Shown: positions 35,570-43,667 of the stretch, in pieces
Numbering within the stretch: position 1 is the first letter of the stretch
Layout of the letters: every line of letters begins with the position of its first letter
Assembly: GCF_013408745.1 (NCBI RefSeq)
Contig: NZ_JACCBJ010000001.1
Span: 2,170,001-2,234,000 of the forward strand
Reading direction: 5' to 3'
From: Leifsonia soli
Lineage (GTDB): Bacteria; Actinomycetota; Actinomycetes; Actinomycetales; Microbacteriaceae
DNA: 64,000 nt
Notes under the pieces: generated by a model
The model's database searches: none
What the model was told of the DNA's origin: nothing
What the model saw: the letters and a program-made list of their open reading frames with translations, nothing else
Program-made: the position numbers and the translations under genes

Positions 35570-36313
35570 CCAGCCGTTGTCGCTCGGCAGGACGGCGCCG
35601 TTGACGTTCGCGGAGTCGTCGCTCAGCAGCCAGGCGATGGCCGCGGCGAGCTCGTCCGCGGTCGCCGGCTGCGGCACGTTGGTCTGCATGTAGGGCGCCA
35701 TCCGCTCGCCCGCGAAGGCGGAGCGGAACTCTGCCTGGATGTTGGTGATCGTGGCTCCCGGCGCGACGGCGTTGCAGCGGACCCCCTTCCCCGCGTAGAA
35801 GAAGGCCGTGCTGCGGGTCAGGCCGATGACCGCGTGCTTCGAGGCGGTGTACGCGGCTCCCGCCGCCGACCCGCGGAGGCCGGCCTCCGAGGAGACGTTG
35901 ACGATCGTCCCGGCGCCGCGCTCGACCATCGCGGGGAGGACCGCTCGCGTCAACCGCATGACGGCCGTGAGGTTGACCCGGAGGACCCGGTCCCAGACCT
36001 CGTCCTCGACCTCGGCCGGCGGGAGGAAGTCGTCCATGATCCCGGCGATGTTCGCCAGCGAGGTGACCGCTCCGTCCGCGGCCTGGACGACCCGGCCGAC
36101 GACGCTCTCGTCGGACACGTCGCCGGCCACGGCGATCAGCCGCTCCGTGGCCGCCTCCTCCGCGAGGGCGCTCAGCCGCGACTCGCTGATGTCCGTCCCG
36201 ATCACCGTTGCGCCCTCGGCCAGCAGCCGAAGGGCCGTCGCCCGTCCGATCCCGGAGCCTGCGCCCGTGACGATCACCCTGGCCCCGTCGAAACGTCCGT
36301 CATCGATGCGCAT
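35558..36313 (-). CDS. SDR-family oxidoreductase
   Basis: 251 residues, classical SDR: TGAGSGIG (16-23) followed by the acidic selector in GTDISESRL, which favours NAD+; NIAG at the NNAG position; a VSS...YTASK catalytic Ser/Tyr/Lys; and a C-terminal VLPSDNGWSVI. Relatives include coniferyl- and 3-alpha-hydroxysteroid-type dehydrogenases. The substrate is unknown. A DosR-like box is 81 nt upstream. It is convergent with the DosR-like gene. Confidence 0.88.
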   Translation of the reverse strand: MRIDDGRFDGARVIVTGAGSGIGRATALRLLAEGATVIGTDISESRLSALAEEAATERLIAVAGDVSDESVVGRVVQAADGAVTSLANIAGIMDDFLPPAEVEDEVWDRVLRVNLTAVMRLTRAVLPAMVERGAGTIVNVSSEAGLRGSAAGAAYTASKHAVIGLTRSTAFFYAGKGVRCNAVAPGATITNIQAEFRSAFAGERMAPYMQTNVPQPATADELAAAIAWLLSDDSANVNGAVLPSDNGWSVI

Positions 36314-36393
36314 GGCGCCTTCCTCTCGTTGCGGCGAGCCCTGGACGGCTCGGCCTCCGGCGACAGGCTAGGGGCCGGCCGCGATCGTCGCCC

Positions 36394-36441
36394 GGGTCGA
36401 AGGTCCCGAGCGTGCGGCCGTGCCGGCGGGACCTTCGACTC
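36394..36441. promoter_or_regulatory. Two DosR-like boxes between an SDR gene and the BON-domain gene
   Basis: GGGTCGAAGGTCCC (36394-36407) and GGGACCTTCGACTC (36428-36441), centres 34 bp apart and inverted relative to each other. The BON gene ATG is 37 nt from the second box, and the SDR ATG 81 nt from the first. Confidence 0.6.
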
Positions 36442-36477
36442 AGCCGCGGCCGCCCGCGCGGGGTCACGCTGGAGGGC

Positions 36478-37197
36478 ATGGACACTGCATCGGAATCCCC
36501 GGCCCGGCCGGCGAAGGACCACGCCCGGCGTTTCGACGACCTCACGGTCCGCCAAGCGGTGGAGGCCGAGCTCGCCTGGGCTCCGGATGTGGACAGCGCG
36601 GCCATCGGCGTGGCCGTCGACGGCGGGGTCGTCACCCTCACCGGGGACGTGGGCTCGCTGCACGAGCGGATCGCCGCCGTGGAGGCCGCCGAGCGCGTCG
36701 CCGGCGTGCGCACCGTCGCCGACGAGCTGCGGCTGGTCTCCGGCGACGGCGAACCGCACGGGCACCGGCTCGCCCAGGCCGTCGACGCGATCCTCGCCTG
36801 GACCGCCGGGGTCCCGCACCAGGGCATCCGGGCGGAGGTGAACGGCCATCGCGTCGTCCTGCTCGGCACCGTCGACTGGGACCACGAGCGCGTCGCCGCC
36901 AAGAAGGCCGTGCAGCGCATCCACGGCGTGCACGAGGTCGAGAGCAGGATCGAGCTGACCCGCCGACCTGATGGCGAGGCGGTCGAGGAGCAGATCCGCA
37001 ACGCCATCACCCGCAACGCCGTGGTCGACGCCCGGCGCATCCACGTCACCGTGGACGGCTCGGAGGTCACGCTCACCGGGCATGTCGGATCGTGGGCAGA
37101 ACGGACGCAGGCCGTCCGCACCGCGTGGTCGTCGCCGCACGTGTCGGCGGTGCGCGACCGGCTGGTCGTCGACACCTCGTCGACCGAGATCGGCTGA
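36478..37197 (+). CDS. Triple BON-domain protein
   Basis: 239 residues made of three BON (OsmY/nodulation) modules at about 22-85, 92-155 and 165-235. Each has the pattern hydrophobic-G-x-V-T-L-x-G-x-V (VDGGVVTLTGDVGS, VNGHRVVLLGTVD, VDGSEVTLTGHVGS). BON domains bind phospholipid or act in osmotic and envelope stress. There is no signal peptide here, so it is cytoplasmic or peripheral. GGAGG lies 2-3 nt before the ATG. A stable hairpin follows. A DosR-like box is 37 nt upstream. Confidence 0.88.
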   Translation: MDTASESPARPAKDHARRFDDLTVRQAVEAELAWAPDVDSAAIGVAVDGGVVTLTGDVGSLHERIAAVEAAERVAGVRTVADELRLVSGDGEPHGHRLAQAVDAILAWTAGVPHQGIRAEVNGHRVVLLGTVDWDHERVAAKKAVQRIHGVHEVESRIELTRRPDGEAVEEQIRNAITRNAVVDARRIHVTVDGSEVTLTGHVGSWAERTQAVRTAWSSPHVSAVRDRLVVDTSSTEIG

Positions 37198-37219
37198 GGC
37201 CGGTCCACGCGGACCGGCC
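37198..37219. terminator. Hairpin after the BON-domain gene
   Basis: GGCCGGTCC-acgc-GGACCGGCC, nine perfect pairs with a 4-nt loop, beginning right after the BON stop and facing the convergent USP 5. It lacks a T-run. Confidence 0.6.
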
Positions 37220-37229
37220 GGCCGACTCC

Positions 37230-37277
37230 GATCAGGCATTCCCCAGATCAGGCACGCCTCAGATCAGGCATTCCGGG
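37230..37277. repeat. Three tandem 16-bp repeats at the USP 5 3' end
   Basis: Units at 37230-37245, 37246-37261 and 37262-37277 share GATCAGGCA(T/C)(T/G)CC. The third unit encodes the last residues of USP 5 (PECLI); its stop codon is 37259-37261, at the unit 2/3 border. The copies in front look like duplications of the gene's 3' end. Confidence 0.7.
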
Positions 37278-38116
37278 GCGACCACGATCGTGGGCGTCTC
37301 GATGTGGAGGATCATCGTGTGGCTCACGGACCCCAGCAGGAAGCGGTCGACACCGCGGGCCTGCTGGGTGCCCAGCACGAGCAGCGAGGCCGACCGTGCG
37401 GGCTCTGCCAGCGCGTAGTAGACCTGATCGCGCACGAGCGACGACGAGATCGTGAGATCGGGGTTCGCGCTGCGGAGGCTGTCGACGACCGAGTCCAGCA
37501 TCCGCCTGTGCTCCTCCTCCAGCTCGCCGAGGAAGGGCCCCTCCATCCGCATGTCCGAGACGGCGATCAGCGGGTCGAGCCAGCCGTGCGCCACGACGAG
37601 CTCGTGCCCGAGCCTCCGCGCCTCGCGTGCGGCGTAGCGGGCCGCCTTCAACGACACCTCCGAGCCGTCGATTCCGACGACGACCCTCGAGCGGGCCTCG
37701 TCCGGCAGAGCCGGGATGATCGCGACGGCCCCGCGCGCGGTCGCCGCCAGACGCGCCCCGAGCGACCAGTGGTAGCGCGACCGCGGACCGCGGCGCACAC
37801 CGGTGCCCACGACGACGAGGTTGTCGGGCCGCGAGAAGCTGCGCAGCTCATCCACGCGGTCGCCCGCCATGATGTGGGTGTTCACCCGCAGCCCGGGGTG
37901 CTCGTCGGAGAGACGCTGCGCCTGCCGATCCGCGGCCTCGTGCCGCGCCGCCACCATCTGCGGGGTGATCACCTGGCCGGGAACCGGCAGGCCGGCGTCC
38001 TCGACATCGACGAGGATGATCCCGTCGTCCAGCTGCTCGGCCCGGCGGACCGCCCACTCCAGGGCGACGTCGGCCTCGAGCGAACCATCCCAGCCGACGA
38101 TCGTATTGGTGCTCAT
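37259..38116 (-). CDS. Tandem universal stress protein (USP 5)
   Basis: 285 residues, two Usp domains: TIVGWDGSLEADVALEWAVR with loop GTGVRRGPRSRYHWS, and VVGIDGSEVSLKAARYAARE with loop GTQQARGVDRFLLGS (G-x2...GS, ATP-type). The N-terminal W in GWDGS is unusual. CAGAGGAGTCACG gives the ribosome site for the ATG at 38116. It is the last gene of a leftward unit: flavin protein 2, USP 7, USP 6, USP 5. Its 3' end carries a tandem repeat. Confidence 0.9.
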   Translation of the reverse strand: MSTNTIVGWDGSLEADVALEWAVRRAEQLDDGIILVDVEDAGLPVPGQVITPQMVAARHEAADRQAQRLSDEHPGLRVNTHIMAGDRVDELRSFSRPDNLVVVGTGVRRGPRSRYHWSLGARLAATARGAVAIIPALPDEARSRVVVGIDGSEVSLKAARYAAREARRLGHELVVAHGWLDPLIAVSDMRMEGPFLGELEEEHRRMLDSVVDSLRSANPDLTISSSLVRDQVYYALAEPARSASLLVLGTQQARGVDRFLLGSVSHTMILHIETPTIVVAPECLI

Positions 38117-38144
38117 CGTGACTCCTCTGTTCCGCGCGTCCGCC

Positions 38145-38606
38145 TCACCGGCGGTGCGCATCCCCACTGTCCGGACGGACGACGAGCACCGGGCACGGCG
38201 CCTGCGTCGCGCAGTACAGGCTCACCGAGCCGAGGAACGGCGAGGCGAGACCGCTCAGGCCGCGGCTGCCGATCACCAGCATCGCGGCGTCCCTGGCGGC
38301 TTCGACGAGCACGGTGCCCGCGTGGCCCGCCTGGGCGCGGAGGTGGACCCAGTCCGGGACCGTCTGCCCGAACTCCGCCGTGACCAGCTCCTGGAGCGTC
38401 GTGTACGCCACCACTTTCGGCGACTGCTCCGGCGCAGGGAAGTAGGCGTCGTACATGGAGGTCGAATGCTGCCAGGCCATGACGACCTCGAGCCGGGTCT
38501 CGAGCGCCCGCGCCAGGGTCGCCGCCTCGTGCAGTGCGCGCTTCGACTCGTCCGATCCGTCCACACCGCAGACGATCGGCGGCGACACGCTCGAGTGCGT
38601 CTCCAT
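38145..38606 (-). CDS. Single-domain universal stress protein (USP 6)
   Basis: 153 residues, one Usp domain: VCGVDGSDESKRALHEAATL near the N terminus and the ATP-binding loop GSRGLSGLASPFLGSV (perfect G-x2-G-x9-GS). It is close in layout to USP 2. GGAGGGGAG precedes the ATG. It lies 25 nt after USP 7 and 28 nt before USP 5 in one operon. Confidence 0.9.
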   Translation of the reverse strand: METHSSVSPPIVCGVDGSDESKRALHEAATLARALETRLEVVMAWQHSTSMYDAYFPAPEQSPKVVAYTTLQELVTAEFGQTVPDWVHLRAQAGHAGTVLVEAARDAAMLVIGSRGLSGLASPFLGSVSLYCATQAPCPVLVVRPDSGDAHRR

Positions 38607-38631
38607 GGTTCTCCCCTCCGTCGTCGTCGGT

Positions 38632-39534
38632 TCAGATCATGTCGTCGTCCGTGCCGGGGACCACGTACCGGTACTCGGCCGGTGTGACGATGACCGGGCA
38701 GGGCAGGTTCAGCAGAACGTCATGGCTGATCGACCCGAGTATCGAAGCGGCCACCGCGCCACGACCGCGGGTGCCGACGACGAGCAGCGCGGCATCCCGC
38801 GCCTGGTCGACGAGCGCGGAGGCGGGGTTCCGGCGCACCACGACCGGGCGGATGCGCGCCTCGCGGGCGATCGGGACGTCGGCGACGGCGTCGGGAATGA
38901 CGCGGGCCTCCGCCGCCTCGAACTCCGGGTCCGCCTTCCTGCCCTCGTCGATGGCCCGCTGGAACGACTCGGGGACGTCCCAGGCATGCACCGCCACCAC
39001 GTCCGCGTCCAGCCAGCTCGCCTCCTCGACCGCGAGGGCGAGCGCGGAGCGTGCGAACGAGGATCGATCGACGCCGACCACCACGACGTTGCGCTCGACG
39101 GGTCGCGTGTCCAGAGGGCCCGGGTCCGGGACGACCGCGACGGCACCGTGCGCCTTGGCCGCCAGCCGGAGCGGCAGCGAGCCGATCCGCGGTCCGGTTC
39201 CGTCGGTGCGCCGGTCGGTGCCGACGACGAGCAATGCGGCATCCCGTGCGGCGCGGATCAGTGCGCCGGACGGCGGTCCGTCCACCCAGCGGGCGCTGAC
39301 CGGGACACCCGGGGCGCGGCTGCCGGCGTGGTTCTCCGCCTCGCGGAGCCCCGACTCGACGGTCTCCGACAGGTCGGTGTGCGGCCCGAACACGGCCGCT
39401 CCCAGCCGGGTGTCGAGCGCCGTCACGATCTCCAGCGTCCCGCCGCGCTGCTCCACGCGGTCGAGCGCCCAGTCCAGCGCACGCCAGGCGGCCGTCGTCC
39501 CGTCGAACCCGACGACGGTCCTCCCGTCGCTCAT
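38632..39534 (-). CDS. Tandem universal stress protein (USP 7)
   Basis: 300 residues. Domain 1 has TVVGFDGTTAAWRALDWALD with loop GTDRRTDGTGPRIGS. Domain 2 has VVVVGVDRSSFARSALALA with loop GTRGRGAVAASILGSI, a good ATP-binding match. An acidic C-terminal tail (PGTDDDMI) follows. Its ATG overlaps the stop of the flavin-binding protein 2 gene (ATGA), repeating the USP/flavin-protein pairing seen at 30163-30176 but in the opposite gene order. Confidence 0.9.
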   Translation of the reverse strand: MSDGRTVVGFDGTTAAWRALDWALDRVEQRGGTLEIVTALDTRLGAAVFGPHTDLSETVESGLREAENHAGSRAPGVPVSARWVDGPPSGALIRAARDAALLVVGTDRRTDGTGPRIGSLPLRLAAKAHGAVAVVPDPGPLDTRPVERNVVVVGVDRSSFARSALALAVEEASWLDADVVAVHAWDVPESFQRAIDEGRKADPEFEAAEARVIPDAVADVPIAREARIRPVVVRRNPASALVDQARDAALLVVGTRGRGAVAASILGSISHDVLLNLPCPVIVTPAEYRYVVPGTDDDMI

Positions 39535-40022
39535 CGCCGGCCCTCCGCACGGCCGGTGACCGTGTGCAGGCGCAGCCGGAAGACCGCTGCGGCGGCGTTC
39601 GGGCGTCCGAGTTCCGCTTCCGCTTCGGCCAGGCGCGGGATGTCGAGCGTCCGCACCATGCCCATCTCGGCTCCGGGATGCTCGCTGCCCGACGCCTGCG
39701 CCGGCGGACGCAGCCGAGCGAGGAGCACATCCAGCCCCTCCCTGGCCTCGGCTCCGAGCAGCTGCTCGAACGTGCCCCAGGCGATCACGCTCCGCCATTC
39801 GTCGAGAGAGACCACGTCGTCGACCTCGAAGCACACCTCGGGGTGGCTCCGCAGCGCGTCGAGCTTGCGGCCCTGCGCGCTGTGCGCGTAGATGTCGCCG
39901 TCGCGATAGGCGTACGCGATCGGCACCACGTAGGGGACCTCACCGTCCGTCAGGCCCAGACGGCCGACCGGCTGACTCGCCAGCACGTCGTCGATCTCAT
40001 CGCGGCTCAGTTCCACAGGCAT
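39531..40022 (-). CDS. Pyridoxamine 5'-phosphate oxidase-family protein 2
   Basis: 163 residues. The split-barrel start is LSRDEIDDVLASQPVGRLGL, followed by VPYVVPIAYAYRDGDIYAHS and KLDALRSHPEVCFEVDDV. These are the standard flavin-binding strands and the HS motif of this family. A longer C-terminal region (about 110-163) follows. It is first in the unit with USP 7, USP 6 and USP 5. A DosR-like box is 60 nt upstream. FMN or F420 binding cannot be separated. Confidence 0.85.
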   Translation of the reverse strand: MPVELSRDEIDDVLASQPVGRLGLTDGEVPYVVPIAYAYRDGDIYAHSAQGRKLDALRSHPEVCFEVDDVVSLDEWRSVIAWGTFEQLLGAEAREGLDVLLARLRPPAQASGSEHPGAEMGMVRTLDIPRLAEAEAELGRPNAAAAVFRLRLHTVTGRAEGRR

Positions 40023-40081
40023 CGGGGGCTCCTCACATCCGTCGGTCCCCCGAGCGTCCCGCGCCGAGGCGGCCCCGCGCC

Positions 40082-40095
40082 AGGACCTTCGACCC
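40082..40095. promoter_or_regulatory. DosR-like box between flavin protein 2 and the DUF5652 gene
   Basis: AGGACCTTCGACCC, one mismatch from the consensus GGGACCTTCGRCCC, in a divergent gap. It is 60 nt from the flavin-protein ATG and 36 nt from the DUF5652 ATG. Only one copy is evident here. Confidence 0.55.
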
Positions 40096-40130
40096 TTCAC
40101 GGCCGGAGGCGGGGCGGCTTGAGTGGCCGC

Positions 40131-40436
40131 ATGAAGACCAAGCAGCAGAAGACGACGTGGATCAGCGGCCGCGATGTCCCGCCGGGACGCGCCGCGGCAT
40201 TCGGCGCGATCGTGGCGTGGAGCCTCGCCTGGAAGGGCGTGTCGCTCTGGCGCGCCGCACGGAACCAGAGCAAGCCCTGGTTCGTCACCCTGCTCCTCAC
40301 GAACACTCTGGGCGTCCTCGACGCGGTGTACCTGTTCGGCATCGACCGCCGGCACCGCACCGACGACCGGGTGGAGCAGGCGATCCTCGCCGCGACGGGC
40401 GAACCGCCGCAGCGCGGCCACACCCCCGAGACCTGA
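40131..40436 (+). CDS. DUF5652-like small membrane protein (101 aa)
   Basis: 101 residues. The core AWSLAWKGVSLWRAARNQSK then WFVTLLLTNTLGVLDAVYLF matches the two-helix DUF5652 pattern. The N terminus is basic and the tail charged. There is a GGAGG 20 nt upstream but nothing strong at the usual spacing. It is probably the first gene of a rightward unit with the bactofilin-like protein (68 nt later). The function is unknown. Confidence 0.75.
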   Translation: MKTKQQKTTWISGRDVPPGRAAAFGAIVAWSLAWKGVSLWRAARNQSKPWFVTLLLTNTLGVLDAVYLFGIDRRHRTDDRVEQAILAATGEPPQRGHTPET

Positions 40437-40504
40437 GGGACGGCGACGTGATCGACAGCACGGCGCCAGGGACACGACACATGACGGACAGGGGAGGTCC
40501 TGAG

Positions 40505-41767
40505 ATGAACGCACGGTCGCACCGCCGCCGGCTCGCCGTGGTGACGGCGATCGCCGGGATCCTGATGCTCGGCATCGGGGGCGCAGCCGCCTATCCGGCC
40601 GCGACGGCCGCAGCGGGCGGGGACACCGGCCCGCACTTCTACACCGGCACGGCCATCGACGTCTCCGGTTCCGTCGACGGCGATGTGTACGCCGCAGGCC
40701 AGAGCGTGAACATCAGCGGCGACGTCACCGGGGATGTCATCGCCGCCGCCCAGACGATCACCGTCAGCGGAACCGTGGACGGCAACATCCGGCTGGCCGG
40801 GCAAGACGTCACCATCTCCGGCGACGTCATGCGCAGCGGCACCATCTTCGCCTCCAGCATCGTGGTCTCGGACGGCGGGTCGGTCCGCAACGACATCGTC
40901 GCGGCCGCCGCCACCATCACCGTCGCGGGAGATGTCGGACGGGACATGGAGGTCAGCGTCTCGCGGCTCACCATCGACGGATCGGTCGGCGGTGATGTGA
41001 CCTACTCCAGCGACACCACCGCACAGATCGCGAGCGGAGCGGTCGCCGGAACGGTGCACCACATCCGGCCGCAGCGGGCGTCGACGGTCGAGATCTCGCC
41101 GTGGGCGGTGGCCTTCGGCTGGCTCCTCGGCCTGCTGTACGCCCTCGTCGCCCTCAGCCTCATCACCGTCGCCGCGGGACTGCTCATCCCGCGCTGGCTG
41201 GAGCGGGTGACCGATCAGCTCATCCCGTCGCCCTGGCGCGCCCTGCTCGTCGGCTTCATCGCGGCGATCGTCGTTCCCTTCGCCCTGCTCTTCCTGCTGG
41301 TGACGATCGTGGGGGCGCCCCTCGCCCTCGCGGGCATCCTGGTCTGGACGGTGCTGACGCTCGCGACGTTCCTGTTCAGCGCCCACTATCTCGGGCGGCT
41401 CGTCCTCCGAGGCCGGCACCACCCGGTCCTGACCTCGTTCGTCGGCGGGCTGATCCTGATCGTCGGGCTCCAGATCCCGTGGCTCAACATCCTGGTCTGG
41501 CTGGCGATGGTGTTCTTCGGCCTGGGTGCCCAGCTGCTCGAGTTCCGCCGGCAGCGACCGTGGAACACGACGAACCGGCCGGTGGCAGCAGCGCCGTCCC
41601 CGGCACCGTATCCGGCGGCCCCGGCCGCACCAGCAGCGGCGCCGGCCGCACCTGCAGCAGCGCCGGCCGCACCCGCAGCAGCGCCCCCGGCCGGGGCGCC
41701 GGTGGAGCCGCCCGTCGTCCCGACGACCGGCGAGCCCCCGCAGGGCGGCAGCACCCCGACGACATGA
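40505..41767 (+). CDS. Membrane protein with bactofilin-like polymer-forming domain
   Basis: 420 residues. An N-terminal signal/anchor (about 11-32) is followed by a right-handed beta-helix of 6-8-residue repeats (IDVSGSVDGDVYAAGQSVNI; ISGDVTGDVIAAAQTITVSG), as in bactofilin/polymer-forming proteins (about 40-170). Four to five membrane helices follow (about 200-340), and a Pro/Ala-rich tail closes the protein. The ATG at 40505 is chosen because GGGGAGG lies 8 nt upstream; an ATG at 40481 is possible. The stop overlaps the next ATG (ATGA). It may assemble outside the membrane as a surface scaffold (inference). Confidence 0.85.
   Translation: MNARSHRRRLAVVTAIAGILMLGIGGAAAYPAATAAAGGDTGPHFYTGTAIDVSGSVDGDVYAAGQSVNISGDVTGDVIAAAQTITVSGTVDGNIRLAGQDVTISGDVMRSGTIFASSIVVSDGGSVRNDIVAAAATITVAGDVGRDMEVSVSRLTIDGSVGGDVTYSSDTTAQIASGAVAGTVHHIRPQRASTVEISPWAVAFGWLLGLLYALVALSLITVAAGLLIPRWLERVTDQLIPSPWRALLVGFIAAIVVPFALLFLLVTIVGAPLALAGILVWTVLTLATFLFSAHYLGRLVLRGRHHPVLTSFVGGLILIVGLQIPWLNILVWLAMVFFGLGAQLLEFRRQRPWNTTNRPVAAAPSPAPYPAAPAAPAAAPAAPAAAPAAPAAAPPAGAPVEPPVVPTTGEPPQGGSTPTT
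41620..41682 (+). repeat. Three 21-bp in-frame repeats in the Pro/Ala tail
   Basis: Units at 41620-41640, 41641-41661 and 41662-41682 with pattern GCCGGCCGCACC(T/C)GCAGCAGC. They encode a repeating Ala/Pro heptapeptide in the C-terminal tail. The unit number may vary between strains. Confidence 0.7.
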
Positions 41768-42441
41768 GCGGAACGCCGAGGCGGGCGTTCATCGTCCGCT
41801 GGATCGCTGCGGTCACCGTCGGCGAGACGGCCGGGTTCGCCGTCGCCGCGACGGTCGCCGTCGGGGTGACCGTCGCGGGAATGGCCCTCCCCACCTGGGT
41901 CGCCTACGCGATCGTCGTCGCCGGAGGAGCGGCCGAGGGCGCGATCCTCGGGGTCGCCCAGCAGTGGGCGGCGGGCAGAGCGCAGGTCGGCCCGGCCTGG
42001 GTCGCGGCCACGAGCGGCGGGGCCGCCCTCGCCTGGGCCATCGGGATGCTGCCGAGCACCCTCGGCGTCGACCTCCGCACTCCCGTGGGGATCGGCGCGG
42101 CGGTCGTCGGCGGCGCGGTGCTCCTCGGATCCATCCCGACGGCCCAGTGGATGGCGCTCCGCCGGCGCGGCACGGTGCGGTGGATCCCGATCACGATGGG
42201 CGCGTGGGCGGTGGCGATCCTGTGGACCGCCGCGCCATCGCCGATCATCGACGAGCACACGCCCGTGCCGCTCATCGTGGTGGCGTACCTGGTCGCCGGG
42301 CTGCTGATGGCCGTGACGATCGCGGGGCTGACCGCGCCGACGGCCGCGTCGCTGTTCGTGGCGGACCCGGCACCGCGGGAGGACTTTGGGCCCGCCCGGG
42401 CGACGCGCGGAACCCTACGCTCGCATCCAGAGAGAACATGA
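41764..42441 (+). CDS. Multi-helix membrane protein (225 aa), unknown
   Basis: 225 residues, nearly all hydrophobic, with about six helices (GETAGFAVAATVAVGVTVAG; TWVAYAIVVAGGAAEGAILG; LAWAIGMLPST and so on). No family is recognised. It is coupled to the bactofilin-like protein by an ATGA overlap, so the two products may form a complex. A possible DosR-like motif lies inside its 3' end, upstream of the DUF805 gene. Confidence 0.75.
   Translation: MSGTPRRAFIVRWIAAVTVGETAGFAVAATVAVGVTVAGMALPTWVAYAIVVAGGAAEGAILGVAQQWAAGRAQVGPAWVAATSGGAALAWAIGMLPSTLGVDLRTPVGIGAAVVGGAVLLGSIPTAQWMALRRRGTVRWIPITMGAWAVAILWTAAPSPIIDEHTPVPLIVVAYLVAGLLMAVTIAGLTAPTAASLFVADPAPREDFGPARATRGTLRSHPERT
42380..42393. promoter_or_regulatory. 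Possible DosR-like box inside a coding region
   Basis: AGGACTTTGGGCCC lies inside the 3' end of the preceding gene, about 80 nt before the DUF805 start. It matches the consensus less well and may be chance codon sequence. Confidence 0.3.
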
Positions 42442-42472
42442 GCACGAGAGGGCATGAGAAGGGATGGGCACC

Positions 42473-42850
42473 ATGTCGTTCTTCGAGGCGATCGCGACCG
42501 CGTTCAAGAAGTATGCGACGTTCACCGGCACGGCGGGACGACCCGAGTTCTGGTGGTTCGCGCTGTTCGTCTACCTCGGCGCCGCCGCGCTCAACGCACT
42601 GAATCTCATCACGCCGCAGGGCACCATCTACCTCGGCAGCAGCCTCTCCGCCGTCTTCGGCCTGGCCGTGCTCCTGCCGTACCTGGCGGTGACCGTCCGC
42701 CGGCTGCGCGACACCGGGCGCTCGTGGGCCAACCTGTTCTGGCTGCTGCTCCCCATCGCCGGGCTGATCGTGCTGATCGTGCTCCTGGCCCAGCCGGGGA
42801 CCTCGGCGCAGGCGCAGGGGCGGCTGCCCGACAACACCGTCCGCGCCTGA
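42473..42850 (+). CDS. DUF805 membrane protein 1
   Basis: 125 residues from the ATG at 42473 (MSFFEA, the usual family start); an in-frame ATG at 42464 adds three residues. The hallmark is FKKYATFTGTAGRPEFWWFA followed by three membrane helices (about 25-45, 55-75, 82-102) and a short RLRDTGRSWANLFW motif between helices. DUF805 proteins are inner-membrane proteins of unknown role, often in pairs. A second copy follows 28 nt later. Confidence 0.88.
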   Translation: MSFFEAIATAFKKYATFTGTAGRPEFWWFALFVYLGAAALNALNLITPQGTIYLGSSLSAVFGLAVLLPYLAVTVRRLRDTGRSWANLFWLLLPIAGLIVLIVLLAQPGTSAQAQGRLPDNTVRA

Positions 42851-42878
42851 GCGGCGCCGCAGCACGCAGGAGTCCGAC

Positions 42879-43397
42879 ATGACCGGATCCGGGCCGTGGA
42901 CGCCGCCGGCCGTCCCCCTCTGGGCGCCTTACTACGGCGCGCCGTTCACGGAGGCCGTCGCGCGCTATTGGAGGAAGTACGCGCGGTTCGACGGCCGGGC
43001 GAGCCGGAGCGAGTACTGGTGGTGGGCGCTGGCCGACGCGATCATTGTCGTCGTCCTCGTCGCGACCGTTCTGCTCGGCAGCCTGGTCGGATCGACCATC
43101 GACGAGGACGGCAGCTTCACCCCGGGACCGGGGATCGCGATCGGCATCCTCCTGCTCGTCGGCTGGCGGTTCGCGACGCTGATCCCGGGCCTCGCCCTCG
43201 GAGCCCGCCGGCTCCACGACGCCGACCTCAGCGGACTGCTCCTGCTTCTGCTCCTCATCCCGAGCCTCGGCGGCATCGCCGTCTTCGTGATGACGCTTCT
43301 TCCGCCCAACCCGCGCGGCGCCCGCTTCGACCGCCCGGACGGCGGAGCACCGCCTCGCCGTGGGTCGCCGCCGAGGCCGGCCGCCCGAGCGCGTGAC
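42879..43397 (+). CDS. DUF805 membrane protein 2 (3' end uncertain)
   Basis: The family part is residues 1-150: an extended N terminus, then WRKYARFDGRASRSEYWWWA, three helices and GARRLHDADLSGLLLLL. The in-frame reading stays open to 43751 (290 residues), running antisense across the small protein gene at 43398-43598. That extra 120-140 residue tail is polar, Arg/Pro/Asp-rich, and looks like shadow sequence. Either the original stop was lost, a small frameshift occurred (another frame stops at 43396), or the tail is real. The end given here is approximate. Confidence 0.6.
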
Positions 43398-43598
43398 TCA
43401 CGCGCCGAGCAGGACCAGGACGTGATAGACGACGTAGACCGGCCAGACGATCGCCTGGAGCAGCCCGAGCACGACGCCCCAGAAGGAGCCGTCCGACACG
43501 GAGATGAAGTAGATGGCCGCGCCGATGTAGGCCAGCAGGAAGAAGAACCCCCAGGGTCCGTCCCGCACGATGGTCCTCGCGTTCGTCCCGTCACCCAT
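43398..43598 (-). CDS. Small two-helix membrane protein (66 aa)
   Basis: 66 residues: a polar N terminus (MGDGTNARTIVRDGP), then WGFFFLLAYIGAAIYFISVS and VLGLLQAIVWPVYVVYHVLV. This 'GFF...IGAA.YF...VWP..VYHVLVLLG' pattern is common in Actinobacteria (from memory) and marks a real gene. It is antisense to the tail of the DUF805 reading frame. The ATG at 43598 is preceded by CGGGAGAGC. A DosR-like box lies 70 nt upstream. Confidence 0.85.
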   Translation of the reverse strand: MGDGTNARTIVRDGPWGFFFLLAYIGAAIYFISVSDGSFWGVVLGLLQAIVWPVYVVYHVLVLLGA

Positions 43599-43667
43599 GG
43601 CGCTCTCCCGTCTCACTGTTCGTCTCGTCGTGGCCACATCCTCGCGGCGGGCGGCGGCCCCGGTGAA

